NCBI RefSeq assembly: GCF_901709675.1
Contig: NC_051095.1
Location: 6,785,956-6,849,955 of the forward strand
Source: Syngnathus acus
Lineage: Eukaryota; Chordata; Actinopteri; Syngnathiformes; Syngnathidae
DNA: 64,000 nt
Direction of reading: 5' to 3'
The position numbers and the translations under genes were made by a program. The notes under the pieces were generated by a model, which was not told the origin of the DNA, did not search any database, and saw only the letters and a program-made list of their open reading frames with translations. Shown here piece by piece: positions 24,196 through 40,484 of this stretch (positions within the stretch are counted from its first letter, which is position 1; each line of letters opens with the position of its first letter).

Positions 24196-25288
24196 TACGT
24201 ATATATGCATTCATATAAATCCCCGTATAATATATACACATTATATACAGAATGATGCTGCATTATCTCTCATTTCTTTCGTGTGACTGGAGTGTAATTA
24301 GCATGTAATTATACTGTCATTATGAGTTGTTAAATCATTTACACCTTTGAATCTTCTGTGGCACCAAAACCTTTCCAAGGCCAAGCCAAGTTTTTTGGGC
24401 AGTCGTTTGTTTTTGGTCACCGTGATGACAGGATGTACTCTGATTGTGTTTGTACCCTTGTACATTTAATTACTTTAATTGCAGGTAGTATTTGAGTGGC
24501 TGGTCTGTACCTAAATATATTCAAATACTTAAAGTACATGTAGGCTATGTAGTTCAAGTACTTCAGTGACTTGGATCTATTGAGGTGCAATTTATATTTC
24601 CTGTACCGTGAGTCGTTACTTATTATACATGTATGTACTTGTAGTTGCGTTGTCGACTCATGGGCTCAAAAGTTGGTTGGACAGAAGCTGTCAATCACAA
24701 GAAAAATTTTCGAGTCATTAAGTTATCAAACAGAAAAAAAAAAGAGATGACGTCTTTGTTTGGAAGAAAATTTGATTAACTGCTTTCTGCCATCTGCATA
24801 TTTCCTTGTTTGTTTCCATGGCAACACAATCAACATGTCATATTTGATTCAAATTTTTTTTCTTATTCTTGAGGAGAAAAGCAACAACGTTAAGAAAACC
24901 TCATTCAATGAGTTTTATTTTTGAAACATGAACACAGGAAGTACAACCTATTCTTGTTTTTGACTCTTTTTAGAAGACCACTTCAAATACTTCTCATTCA
25001 TAAAAGCACTGCGATGACATCGTCACATGACCTCCAAGAACGAGACTGCAAGAGGAAGAGGACAATGAGAAAGAGCGAGATGGAACATCCCTCCTTTCAT
25101 TTCCGGCTACGATTGCTCTCGTTTGGGTCAGCTGACATTTGGAAAAACACCCAAAAACTGGTCACAAATTACAGACTGGTCGCCATCAATGGCAGGCCCC
25201 ACTGGAAGTCAACGTCATGGAAATAATTTTTGACGGCTTACACCAAACTAGTTTGTATGTATTTTGGGATATTCAGATCTTTGTCATC

Positions 25289-25294
25289 TTTATT
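25289..25294 (-). terminator. Candidate poly(A) signal of the Emx gene
   Basis: AATAAA on the minus strand, about 640 bases after the stop codon. It is the first canonical hexamer I noticed downstream; use is inferred. Confidence 0.4.
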
Positions 25295-25371
25295 GTCAGG
25301 CATCTTTACGTTTCAAGCTATCGGTTAAATGGAAGTTTGACGCAACTCCTGCAGTGAGTGAGTACGTGCGC

Positions 25372-25402
<31 letters not shown>

Positions 25403-25935
25403 TTGGTCTTGGTCCCAGACGTCCTCCAGACTGGCATCCGTCTGTTCACAACAGACGCCGTTTGCTTTTCTCACGTTATTAATACAGTTCTTTCTTTTTT
25501 TTAAAGGAGATACATCATGTAAAAGTGACTTATTAATATTTTGCATCAAAATAGTTTGTGGCCTTTCTGGAGTGGCAGGAATGAAACCAACAAATCAACT
25601 TGGAGTTGTGTGACTTCATTAAAACATGGCTTTAAGTACGCCCTCCTTAATTTGATCAAAATTGCGACATCACAGAGTGGCTCATTTACATAACTATGCC
25701 CGTACACTGTCCCTCAGCTGAAATGGATCACGTCACAAGTAAGAATGCAAATTTGTACACGTACTTGCTGTGATTGTTGACTTCTTGTGTGGTGTTAACA
25801 TGCTAACGTTAGCTCGTGTTGGAGAGTGTTTTTGTGTTTGTTGGCACACTTGACAATCAACAATGTTCTTTCTCCTTCATCTCAGTCCAAACATGAACGG
25901 AGTCCGAGTGGCCTTTCTGGCCAGCGTCCGTCCGC

Positions 25936-30330
<4,395 letters not shown>

Positions 30331-32092
30331 GGCGGACGGACCCTGTAGACCCTGAGACCCGAACCTCACAGCGGAACCATCTGGCTCCTCTGCACACCTG
30401 TGCGCGCGGCCGCGCGTGCGTATTCTCCGTCTCGGTCCTGGCGTGCGTCAAGGCGCTAAAGTGACGAGCGAGTAGCAAGAATTAACTCCAAGCGCAAAGT
30501 GGATCCCCCACACCCCCGTAAAGAAACTTCTCACCTCTGCGGAGCCAGTTTGTGCGTGTGAGACGCGTGACACACCTGCCAGATTAGACCTGCCTGGCGG
30601 AGTTGTGCCGCGTGCACGCATGCGCACAAGACGACGACCACCACCACACGTTTGAGCAACAAAGTCGATTTTCCCAAATCAACGCAAATTAAGCACCCAA
30701 AATGCCCCAAATTAATCGAAACTACAAATATAAGAATCTCAATATTCAAACGCATCCATTCGAAAACAAACTATATACGAACAAATAATTTTAATTTTAA
30801 ATAAGAATTCAATAGCAAACCATTTTTTCCCATCACACTGATTTATTTCAAGATTTATATTCAGCTTTCAGGTACAGCATAAGGATGAAAGTACTACCTG
30901 CACACGCGCGCAATCCCCATTTGATATGAAAATATGGTCGCCTTGAATTAAAGTTGTTTTTTTTTTTAGCTTAAATGACATGATGGTCAGTAAAAACGTA
31001 ACGAATCCAATTCAAATTCAAATCGACTCAGTAGTTCTTGACTTTGAAACATGAATTTTGTATTGCATCTCAAAAACTTTTAAATCATTTTTATTTTGAT
31101 TACGTTGCTAATTGTCAAGAGTAAAATTTTACTATATATTATAGTCATCAGTCACATCGTACCTTTTATTTATGAATTTTCTCATGTTTGTACGCAAGTT
31201 ACACACGCACGCGTACACGCACACATAGGCTCTTCATATTTGCATTGAAAAAAAAGTACCCTCCATGAAAATTAGAACAAAATGAATTAAAATAATGTCG
31301 ATTCTTAATATCATGAAGTCATTTACAATAATAATCATGATGTCACGTGCACGTTGAGAAAAAAAACAAAAAAAACACGCCACTGAAAAATAACGATATG
31401 TTGAATTTACCCGATTTTATTTCATTAAGTGGCAGCACGAAATAAAAGCATCAGGATATAATATTTTTTTGGGAGTGGGACTCTACGTATAAAATGTAGA
31501 CTGGATCCAGATATTTCGTGGAATGTCTTGAACCTATTTTTTCCCCCCCAGTGTAACAGCATGTGAAATTCATTGGCAACTCGGTCTTTCTATTTAGACG
31601 AAGTATCACGCAAGTGTCTGAGTACCGAGTGCAAGAACCTTTGCCACCTGTAAGTGGGCTGCCTCCCTCAGTGCGCCCCTAAATGGAACTCCGTGTGAAC
31701 CGCTTCAACTTCTTTAGCTATATTAGCGATTATCATTTGTGCCCCAGGCCAAGCGTCTATTCTCGTCGTGGCTGCCAATCAAAGGAGGTGCTTAGGCCAG
31801 GCCCCGCCCTCTTCATTAGTCAGCAACCGGAAGTACTTCCTGCTCGTGAGTGTGCGTGCATGGAGGGGGGTTATTACGCGTTTACGGATGAGAACACTTC
31901 AGCGTTTCTCTGCTGCCCCCCAGTGGCTCAATGGTCAATCACATAAACTGATTAAAACAGATATTTTAAAAGCTTTCAATAATTTCCTCTAGTCTAAAAT
32001 ACGTTTTTTTTGAGGAATCTTTCCTCCACTAAATATGGAAATTCATTTGTTGCGTAATAATTTTGCATGATTATATGCTTGAGTTAACCTGT

Positions 32093-32098
32093 TTTATT
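32093..32098 (-). terminator. Candidate poly(A) signal of ccdc69
   Basis: AATAAA on the minus strand about 1.08 kb after the stop codon. Nearer variant hexamers (for example ATTAAA at about 32,940) are possible alternatives. Confidence 0.3.
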
Positions 32099-32339
32099 GA
32101 ACATTAGTTAAACCTCAAAGTACCTAAAGGTAAAAGTCAGTCCACAGTTCAGTCCATGGTTAAAAACAAAAAAAAAAGTGAACACACATGTAAATAAAAG
32201 TGCGAGTGCATGACGACGATTCTTATTTTCACAACACAAATCGCATCTTTGGCAAACAAAGCACCTGAAAAAAATTGGAAAAGAATGTACAAGAACATAT
32301 TCTTTAAAAAAAAAAAAACTGTAGAATAAAATAAGCAGC

Positions 32340-32990
32340 TTCCACTGAAGTGCTGATATGCTAACGTGACATATTAACATGTAGCATTCGAACACCAACA
32401 CACACTAACACTAAAACCGATTCTTAACAAAAAGCTACATGATGACGTGACACTCCAGCATGTAACATTTGAACATGACAAGCTAACACAAAAACTCATT
32501 CTTAACTACAAGAAGCTTCGTGCTCATGTGTGACATTGACATTCAGCGGTAGCTAACATGCTACAAGCTAACATGACATCAACTAAAGTCTTGCATAACA
32601 GACAATAACACTGAAAATTTTGCTCTTTTGTGTGCTAATTTTCTAAAATGTTACATTGACAGGTCCAAATTTTTACGTGTGAATTTACCAACATGACATT
32701 TTAACTCACGTCAACATGCAGCATCTGAACCTGAGGACATGCTAAAAACTAAAAACTTGTTCTTAACTAGAAAAAAGCAATTTGCTAACATGACATGACA
32801 ACAAGTAGCATTTGCACACAAGAACACGCTAAAAACACAAGCTTGTTCTAAACTAGAACAAGCTACATGCTAACCTGACACAACATGTTGTATTTGAGCA
32901 TATGGAAATGCTGAATTCTGTCAGTAAACTCAAACGTCTTTTAATTACTTTAAAACAAAACTACATGCTAACATGTTAGCATTCCCGCAA
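32340..32990. repeat. Decayed tandem repeat, unit about 80-95 bp
   Basis: Diverged copies share aagctacatgctaacatgac, then acatgtagcatttgaacac and aaaactcattcttaactag. Clear copies begin near 32,337, 32,432, 32,514, 32,777 and 32,863. It lies in the presumed 3' untranslated region of ccdc69. Confidence 0.6.
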
Positions 32991-33181
32991 GCTGAGCGGG
33001 AGATTGCAGTCCTATGACTCAGCATTAGGTACTCCTGAAGTTTTGAACAGTTTGTGACTTTGTAGTTTGAAAGAAAAAAAAAAGCAGAAAGAGCATCTGT
33101 TGCACTTGCATAGTCAGACTTTGTGACGGAGTTAAGGGGGGGGGGGTGCCTACGGTGGTGCCAAAATTGGCTGGGGCCCCA

Positions 33182-36100
33182 TTAGGATGGTGCGACAACA
33201 GTAGCAGCCATGTTGAGGGTGGGGCAGGCATCTCTATGATTGAGTTTGAAGAGCAGCTGCTCTTTCTCTTGCGTCAACGTCTCGTTGAACAAACGCTGAC
33301 GCTCCAACGACGCGCGCGCCTCCTCACGCTCAAGACACGTGCGCCTGAACAGCAACGACAACAAAAACAACACTTAGCACATGCTAGAGACCCAACACCA
33401 GAGAAACCACAAGTCTCATTTGTCTGTCTGACATAAATATTTTTGTTGCATGTTAATTTTGATTCTATTAGCATGTCAAGCTAACATGCCAACATTCCTC
33501 CATGTGACGTTTGTGCCCTATCTAGTACAGTCACGCATACTTACTGCAGGATGCTTTGACTTCTGTCCAGACGAACTCGCAAGTCTTCGTTTTGCTGCAA
33601 CGTTTGCACCAAGTGATCCTCAGCGCAAGACTTCTCCTCCGCCTGAAGCGCAACAACTATGTCAACCGTCAAAGCCACAATATCACGCACTCGTGAATTA
33701 CGTGCACCTCCCCAATCGCTGTTGTAAACACGAGTTTAAAGTGTAGGCCGGACATGTGTGGCGAATTAGTTCACGCGCGCCGACGTGAGGCCTTACCAGT
33801 TGCTCCATGTGTTGCAACTTGCTGTTTTGTTCCCTGAGGCGTTCGCTCTTCATCTCGATAACGAACAACAAAGACTCCTGCTCCGACTCCCAGAATGCAC
33901 CTGGGCTGCCGTGCGCCTGACATGATTCGTGGTCGTTGGTGAGGCGAAAGCGGCTGGTTGCCATGACGACACACGCACTTTTACCTGAATGTTCCTGAGT
34001 AGATCTTTATTGAAGGTGGATTCTTGGACACGCCTCTTTAGCTCGTTGTAACGCTCCAGCTCTTCCTTCAACTCGCTCACCTCCAGCTCCACATACACAC
34101 ACAAAAGCAGGCTGATGACATCCAGCATGATGCACACGTGCGTCAAATGGTTGCTGTGGTTACCTTCAAAAGGTTCTCACTGACATGAAATGTCTCCGTC
34201 AGTTGAACTTTGAACTCGTCGTGAGCGCGCTCAACTTCTGTAGAAGACAAAATGCTTAGGGGGGGGTCCGGGCATAGGTTAGTGCCACCAAGCCCGCCCC
34301 CTCTACTCCGCGAAATTAGAGTAAAACTGATGACCGTAATTTCTCGTCTATTTTTTCCCCCACATTTTCAACATTGAGGCATTAAACAAAGATTTGAGAC
34401 CAAGTCCTCTAGCGTGACCCAGATAATGTAAAAAAAAATATTTGGCAGATTAGTGTAAGTGCATAAGTTTAGCCTAGAACACTGCGGTCGCACACAAACA
34501 CACACAAACAAGGAGCAACTACCGTGTATGTGCTGTTGGTGTTGCTGTGCAATCTGTTGTCGCTGTTGTTGATGAACGGCGTTGAGCTGCGCACACGTCT
34601 CCGTCTTGACCTTTACATAACGTAAAGTCACACACCACATTAGCCACTTAGCACGTAGCATGCCAGCCGGTTGTGCACCTCAAGCCACCTTTTCGAGTAT
34701 GGACAGCACTAGCGTGCACACTTCTTCGTCGGCGTGCTCCTTGAGAAGCTCCGCCCTCTCTGAGGCGCCATTGGCCGAGAGCACTTCCTTCAGGATCCTC
34801 AGTTGCCACTCAGAGTGTTCCAGATGCTTCTCCAATGCCACCTTAGCATTGGCGTTAGCCACACTATCACAGCATCGCTCGAAGCGCGCACGCTTTGCTG
34901 AGGGACAAGTCACACCGCAAAAATTACATCACTTCCTTTACCACCACGCACAGCAGCAGCGCATGCACACAGATGCAAACCCAAATGCGCACACAGACAC
35001 ACGTCGACACACAAAGAGACACACTGCCACAAAAGCAAACACTTACCTCCACATTGTCGCCTGTTGCCTTTGTCGTCTTTCTTAGTTTTCTTCTGTAACA
35101 TCGACAAACAAACCAAACAACACATTAGCAGAGTCACCAAAATATCAAGCAAAAGAAGACATTTGACACAGCCAGCGTTGGTGAGGAGATGGGGCAGTTG
35201 AAATCAGATGGGCGACGTCATGCATGCTGCAATTGTGAAGTTACAATTACGATATTTAGGACTGATGTTGGGAAACCTCCATCTTTTGCTCTCTTTTGTA
35301 AGGATTTTATTTTTGCGATTCATCTTGCATACATGAAAGTACATCTTCGCCAAGAGGCAATACTTAGAATAACAGCTGGGTGCCTGCAGAAAGCTTTCTT
35401 TTGCAACAACACTGGCAGTGTTGACAATAGTGGAAAAACTTGGAAATAAAATTTAACAACCATCACAACAGAATGCTAATTGCTACTTATGCTAACTGCT
35501 AGCATGTCAATCCAGTCACATTAGACAACCGAAGGACGTCTGTGCCGCTAAACCAATTCAAGCAACTAAACCAATTAAAGAGATGAAAACATTTTAGTGT
35601 TGACCACGCACCACTTTCTATTCTGAGCAACTCCAAAAGATTTACACGCACGGCTTTGGCATTTATGTAAGAGGCTCTCACACCGCACAGAGGTGGATAC
35701 ATTGAGAAGATACTTCGGAGTGTGACACATGCGACAGGAAGTCATCAACAGTTTTGGTGCGTGGTTTGCAGGGGACATGTTAGCAGTTTCACGAATGATG
35801 TGTGAAGACTTTTTCTGCATCATTTTAAAGAGTTCTCAGGTGTCAACCCTATGGATTGTTTTGTGACAGATGGCAATATTTGAGAAAAAAAGTTTTAATA
35901 TTTAATCAACTGTATGTACCCCGGTTTCCTCCGACGACATGCATGGTAGACCGACTGACCATTACAAATTGTCCGTAGGTCTGATTGTGAGTGTGGATGG
36001 TTGTTTGACCCTGTGTGCCCCTCCCTACAATTGGTTCAGCGGTTCGATCCTCGTGAGAATTGAGCATTTAAGAAAATGAAGAGTAATATTATGAAAAAAA

Positions 36101-36710
36101 CAAACATGTTATGGTCCCTTAACCTAACATTTAAATTACATACACACTTTACTGACCGGACACACACTCCTTGACAACAATGTCTCACTTCCACGTTTAA
36201 ATTTTTAATGTCACTGATTGGATACGTGACGATGACGTCACGTAACAATCCAAAGATCAATCAAAAACGCGTTTGGACAATTTTTAGATCTTGTTTAGGC
36301 CTGCTATGATGTAATCCCGTTTGATGGCTTGTGCCATTTTAAAAAAAAATTGTAAACTCTTAAGATTTTGTGATCACCACTTCAACGTGTGGGACCCCTT
36401 TTTAAATCAGAGATAGGAGGTGATGACGTCATTGGGTCTGTGCGAGTTTGCGTGCAAAACGTCGAAGAGTTTACGAACATGAGCCAGATTGAAAACAGAT
36501 GTGCGGTCGTAAAAGTTGCACTATGGCCTAGTTTGTGTCATTTGTTGTTTTTTTGCGTGACTCTCTCTTCGGTTCGTGCACATTGCCGTGAAAACGTTCG
36601 ACTTTTGCTTGGCTGTACGTAGTGGAAGTCTGCACGGCTCGGAAGCACGTTGCCCGTGGGCCTCGGTCCCCGGTCACGGCGGGGCTCACCTTACTGTGGC
36701 CGCAGCCCAT
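33182..36710 (-). CDS. ccdc69: Coiled-coil domain-containing protein 69
   Basis: Nine exons, all in phase, give 306 residues (human about 296): 36690-36710, 35047-35092, 34689-34897, 34523-34610, 34164-34237, 33985-34086, 33797-33916, 33545-33642, 33182-33344. The start MGCGHSK matches human MGCRHS and fits an N-myristoylation and palmitoylation signal (Gly2, Cys3). Exon 2 is Lys-rich. The rest is predicted coiled coil with a Q/H-rich patch. The family signature lies in exon 7: HGSPGAFWESEQESL then FVIEMKSER (human YGSPSQFWEQELESL, FVIEMKNER), a block also related to MTUS1. The C-terminus has EKEQLLFKL. CCDC69 has been linked to the central spindle and microtubules. Exon 6 could start 6 bases later (34080), and the exon 3 donor (GTGGCT) is weak. 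Confidence 0.9.
35925..36020 (+). mobile_element. Fragment of a teleost SINE/LINE composite repeat (middle part)
   Basis: Contains ccggtttcctccgacgac, atgcatggtagaccgactga and tgtccgtaggtctgattgtg followed by gtggatggttgtttgac, words typical of a widespread fish tRNA-headed repeat with an L2-like tail. It lies in ccdc69 intron 1. Confidence 0.65.
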
Positions 36711-37454
36711 GCTTGCTGAAGCCGCCTCGCCTCGTGTCGTCCTGTTCGTCGCTCGGCCTCAACAGAGTCTTTTTGCTCTCCCGTCGTACTCCGTCGCCTC
36801 CTCCGGGTAACCGCCGTTAACTTTGCACGAGCTTCAGCAAAGTTCCTGAAAGCACCGCTGCCCGGCTTGATGATGCGTTCAGGGGCACCGCGGGCAATGA
36901 GCTTCGGCTGCCTCGCAGCGGGTTGACGCTCAGCGTTGAAAACACTGTTTAGAAAACTAACATTACAAATATTGCAAACCTACTGGAGCCTGGGGCTACC
37001 TATGTGGATTTAACATTTCTTTGGAAAAACGTCCTCGAAAGTACCTTCGAAGATATTTGTGAGTTAAAAAACTTGTTTGCGTATACGTTTGAACGTATTT
37101 GCCACTCAAAAAATATTTATTCCACATTGGCCATGCTTACGTAAAATTGTGAAGAGGGAGCAACAGCAATGTGAACATACTCTTATTAGTTCATACATAA
37201 GTTACTCTATCATTTTAATCAATGTGTAAATATTCCTATTAATTTATATACTTTTCATGTCAATCAATTTTTAAATACTCTTTGATTTATACAAACATAG
37301 TTGCTCAATCAGAGCACAGACACAGCACACAGAGCTTTGTAACTTTCAAGTACACATAAGGCACAGCTCAGTAACTCCATGACAGACGCAAAACATTCAG
37401 TAGGACATTCAGGTGATAACAGAAAAGATGTCCTTATAAGGACATGTCCGTCCG

Positions 37455-37484
37455 CCCCCCCCCCCCCCCCCCCCCCCCCCCCCC
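37455..37484. repeat. Poly(C) tract of about 30 bases
   Basis: Uninterrupted C run followed by a short (GT)n. The length is likely polymorphic or affected by assembly. Confidence 0.9.
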
Positions 37485-38494
37485 TTGTGTGTGCGTGTGT
37501 GTTACCGGGGCCGTCGTACCGTTGTTCAGTTTTTGGATTTTTTTCTAATTTTCCCCCTTTGACTCGGCATTGCCTGTCCTGGGCAGAAAAAAAGAGTAAA
37601 TCAATCAATCAATCAATCAATCAAAAACAACATGGCAAGCTGTCAAGAGCGCCTCCAGTGGTTTTAGGTCATTACTACAAATATTTTGAGGACGCAGCTC
37701 TTCAAATATAAAAATAAAATAAAAACATTATTATGATGACTTGAGTAGTCGGCCGAGAAAGCAAGCAAGCAAGCAGCTGTTGTTCTCTGCATGGAAAGTT
37801 TGTCACGCTTCCCAGAATAACAACAACTGCTGTTCAAAATAGACGCGTGATGAATTCCTTTCGGGAGTTGCCATGTGAGACAGCTCGTCGATATTGATCA
37901 CAACCAAAAGTCGTGATCAAAAGAAAAAAAAAAAAAAGTTGATTTTTTCTGCTCAGCCAACCATGGTCCCAAATGCATGAAAATGCTTGTTACACTCATC
38001 AAACTGGTAGATTGAAATTGGACTGATCCAAGAAGTTAGGTCAAATCCAGTTTTTAGGTTTGGTCCGATTTTTCACCTAAATTTGGTTCTTTTTTTAGGG
38101 TGTAAAGAAGAGAAAAGTTCTCATTTATGCTAACACAAGAAAATTTCTTCGGCGTCAGGACAGATGATACTGACGTCATCAAACAGATTTATCTAATTGC
38201 GGGCGTATTCTCCGGTGAAGTAAATTTCTGAGGGAGAATACGCATATGGCCAAATACATCTCTTACGTTCATCAGGGTGCCAAGTTAATAACTTTTAAAT
38301 CGATGCTGCATGAGCGAGTTTAGGCTCCTGGGGACGAGCTGGTTGCTCTTCAGTTGTAAGGTGCACAGCGCCGCCTGTTGGTGATATGAGGATAATTTTA
38401 AGGGTTCCAATCACATTTGAGTTCAGGGGTCACATTCACGGGAAATTGATCTTATGTGGGACTCCGCCCATGCACTAAAATATTCCTGCAGACC

Positions 38495-38578
38495 TCATAA
38501 ACCAACTGGGATAGGCTCCAGCACGCCCGGGTCCCCCGCGGGGACAGGCGGAAGAGAAAATGGATGGATGGATATAAA
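38495..38578 (+). mobile_element. 3' tail of a teleost SINE/LINE repeat with (GGAT)n end
   Basis: Reads aactgggataggctccagca, cgcccgggtcccccgcgggg and aggcggaagagaaaatggat followed by gatggat copies, the usual 3' end of the same family as the fragment at 35,925. Confidence 0.75.
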
Positions 38579-38699
38579 GTATTTTATATTATGGTGCAAT
38601 GTTAAGAATCAAACTGCATGTTCCAGTGGCTTACACGTACTAAAACGTTCAAATGAAAATGAAAGAAAATTAATTCCTGAAAGTTGAGAAGACTGCTTT

Positions 38700-38705
38700 T
38701 TTATT
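38700..38705 (-). terminator. Poly(A) signal of ltc4s
   Basis: AATAAA on the minus strand starts only 26 bases after the stop codon. If used, the 3' untranslated region would be only about 45-55 bases. Confidence 0.55.
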
Positions 38706-38731
38706 GGTCGCTGAGGTTGAGACAGGGCTGA

Positions 38732-39480
38732 TTAGACAGCCGAGTTGAGGAAGTGATGGACGGCAAGTCGCCAGAAGGACGCCAAGACACCGACGCAGGA
38801 GAAGCCGATGAGCAGCCAGAGGAGCCCCGCGCTCACGTAGAGCGCACGCAAACTGACAAATACAAACAAGGTCATGACGTCACCACGGTCAAGTCATGGT
38901 GTCACGGCGACACGAGCAGCTTGTCAACTGACCGTTGTTGCGGCGACTCGGCATAACCTTGAAAGTAAAGCAGACGTGCCAACACATACGCCACGCCGCA
39001 CACGCAAGACGCTCCTGGGGAACACGGACAGGCACTTCAGCACACGAGCAGCGCAGCGCGCGTCTAGAACGTTACGTCACCTGAGCTGAAGAAGACACCG
39101 GACGTCCACAAGATGGCGATGAAGAGCGGGAAATATTCTGAGCAATTCACTCTGCGAATTCGTCACAAATTAGGAGGTAGCGTTAGACGCAAGACGTCAT
39201 CTTTCACTTACTGAGCCCTGAAGACTCTCTCAAATTGGGGGTGTCCACTCGTACACGGGGGGGAAACGCCAAACTTCCTCCGGGCGCTAATCACCTGCAG
39301 GGAGAAGTACGCTGCCATACATAGGTGGCAGTGCCACGAACATTTTAAGACTTAAACTAGACTCAGATGACACAATTACATTTAAACAACGTAAAATGGC
39401 CGCCCTCTCTCACCTTGCTCCAGGACGGCGGCCACGGTGACGGCGGCTAGACCCACAAGGTGATGATGCAGCGCATCCAT
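38732..39480 (-). CDS. ltc4s: Leukotriene C4 synthase (MAPEG family)
   Basis: Five exons, minus strand: 39414-39480, 39212-39311, 39081-39151, 38933-39014, 38732-38852. They join in phase to 146 residues (human 150), with the five-exon layout of the mammalian gene. The enzyme conjugates glutathione to leukotriene A4 at the nuclear envelope and ER. Four hydrophobic helices are visible. Conserved stretches are [12 protein letters not shown] (residues 23-34), [18 protein letters not shown] (49-66) and LLYFQGYA (94-101). Arg34 and Arg107 align with human Arg31 and Arg104, the latter proposed to activate glutathione. FLAP and MGST2 are relatives, but the [13 protein letters not shown] block and the position downstream of maml1, as in human, support LTC4S. 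The C-terminal tail (HHFLNSAV) is diverged. Confidence 0.95.
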
Positions 39481-40484
39481 GACGTTGATGAAGTGAACGG
39501 ACTGGCAAACGGTCCCGATACTCGGGTGCCCTTTGAGTGGGTGGGTACGATTGGCAACGTATGTAAATGATTACAACGCGATTTATTTACACGCACAGAC
39601 ATGGGCAGACGCACACATGCGCTGCGCATGTTATCAACCTCACAAACAGATACGCGGGAAGCGTTTGTGGGGAAGAAGTATATTTACAAGTCATAAACCT
39701 CTTGTTTAACACAAACATATCAAAAGTAGAAAATACTTACAAAAATGGTCTGCAATATATAAAAATAACATCTATGTCCAGATCGCAATGTTACATACAA
39801 AAAATAGATTTAGAAACATTTACACACAAACGAGGTGACGGATATGCTCCACCCATCGGCCAATGGCAATGCATTCCGGTCGGAGCGATCTGTCCATCCG
39901 ACATCTGTCAGAGCGCATCCCGGAAGCCGGCATGTCCACCCGGGATCATGTGACATGTAACGCCGCGCGTTACGAGGCATCATGCGAAATGTCATGTAAC
40001 ATCACATCAAAGAATGTGTCAGGTGTCACGTTGTCTGACGCATTAGACAATATATGGGTCCAGGTGGAGTCAAAATCAAAACGTTTTGACATCATGTGAC
40101 GCGGCATTTTCAGACATGACATCACGTAACATTGTTTGGTGCACGTCATCTGATGGGTTATGCGACATAATGGAACTTGTGGTGTCACAATATGCATTAC
40201 TTGAATGTCACAACACATGGCCCAGATGATGTCATCACGTCAGATATCAACTGATGCAAGTTACAGGTGTCACATGACGCATCATAATATCTGACGTGTC
40301 ACCTGACACGCAAGTGACATACCCCGACACATTTGATATCGTATGACCCGTTGGTGACGTGGCAAAACCTAATATCAGGTGATCGGTCACGTGACCCTAC
40401 TCAGGAGAAACCGGCGGCGCAACACGTGACGCATGCTGATTTCTGCCCGCCGATGGCGGCGAGAAAGCGCAGCGGTATCAACGT
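39481..40484 (-). other. maml1 3' untranslated region and ltc4s upstream region
   Basis: Only about 1 kb separates the maml1 stop from the ltc4s start. A minus-strand AATAAA at 39,582-39,587 could end maml1 transcripts, leaving about 100 bases before the ltc4s start codon. Much of 39,930-40,400 is rich in TGACGT, TGACAT and CATGTGAC words. No open frame here looks like a gene. Confidence 0.6.
39582..39587 (-). terminator. Candidate poly(A) signal of maml1
   Basis: AATAAA on the minus strand, about 0.9 kb after the maml1 stop codon and about 100 bases before the ltc4s ATG. Confidence 0.45.

Larger units (their letters stand above)
14986..25930. other. Long gene-free interval between b4galt7 and the Emx gene
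   Basis: No exon of a recognised gene was found on either strand. It holds microsatellites, three patches of a decayed GCTAAATGG repeat, a GACAAC/GACATT-rich decayed repeat (23,455-23,770) and some high-complexity stretches that look like candidate enhancers (near 21,360, 22,370 and 24,285). Open frames at 15,119, 15,503, 16,620, 17,514 and 22,587 show no family features. Confidence 0.6.
30331..33181. other. Interval between the Emx start and the ccdc69 stop
   Basis: The first 200-400 bases upstream of the Emx ATG are CpG-rich (gcgcgcggccgcgcgtgcg near 30,405) and probably hold its promoter and 5' untranslated region. From about 30,780 the sequence is AT-rich with no recognised gene. A decayed tandem repeat (32,340-32,990) and the ccdc69 3' untranslated region follow. 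Confidence 0.6.
36711..38731. other. Interval between the ccdc69 start and the ltc4s stop
   Basis: A CpG-rich stretch (36,711-36,940) is the likely ccdc69 promoter. After it come AT-rich sequence, a poly(C) run (37,455-37,484), a (TCAA)n run (37,596-37,623), a SINE/LINE tail (38,495-38,578) and the short ltc4s 3' end. No other gene was recognised. Confidence 0.6.

Noticed and set aside
30531-30755. Minus-strand 74-codon frame upstream of Emx
   Set aside because: It lies in the probable Emx promoter and 5' region, lacks conservation features and contains simple-sequence runs.
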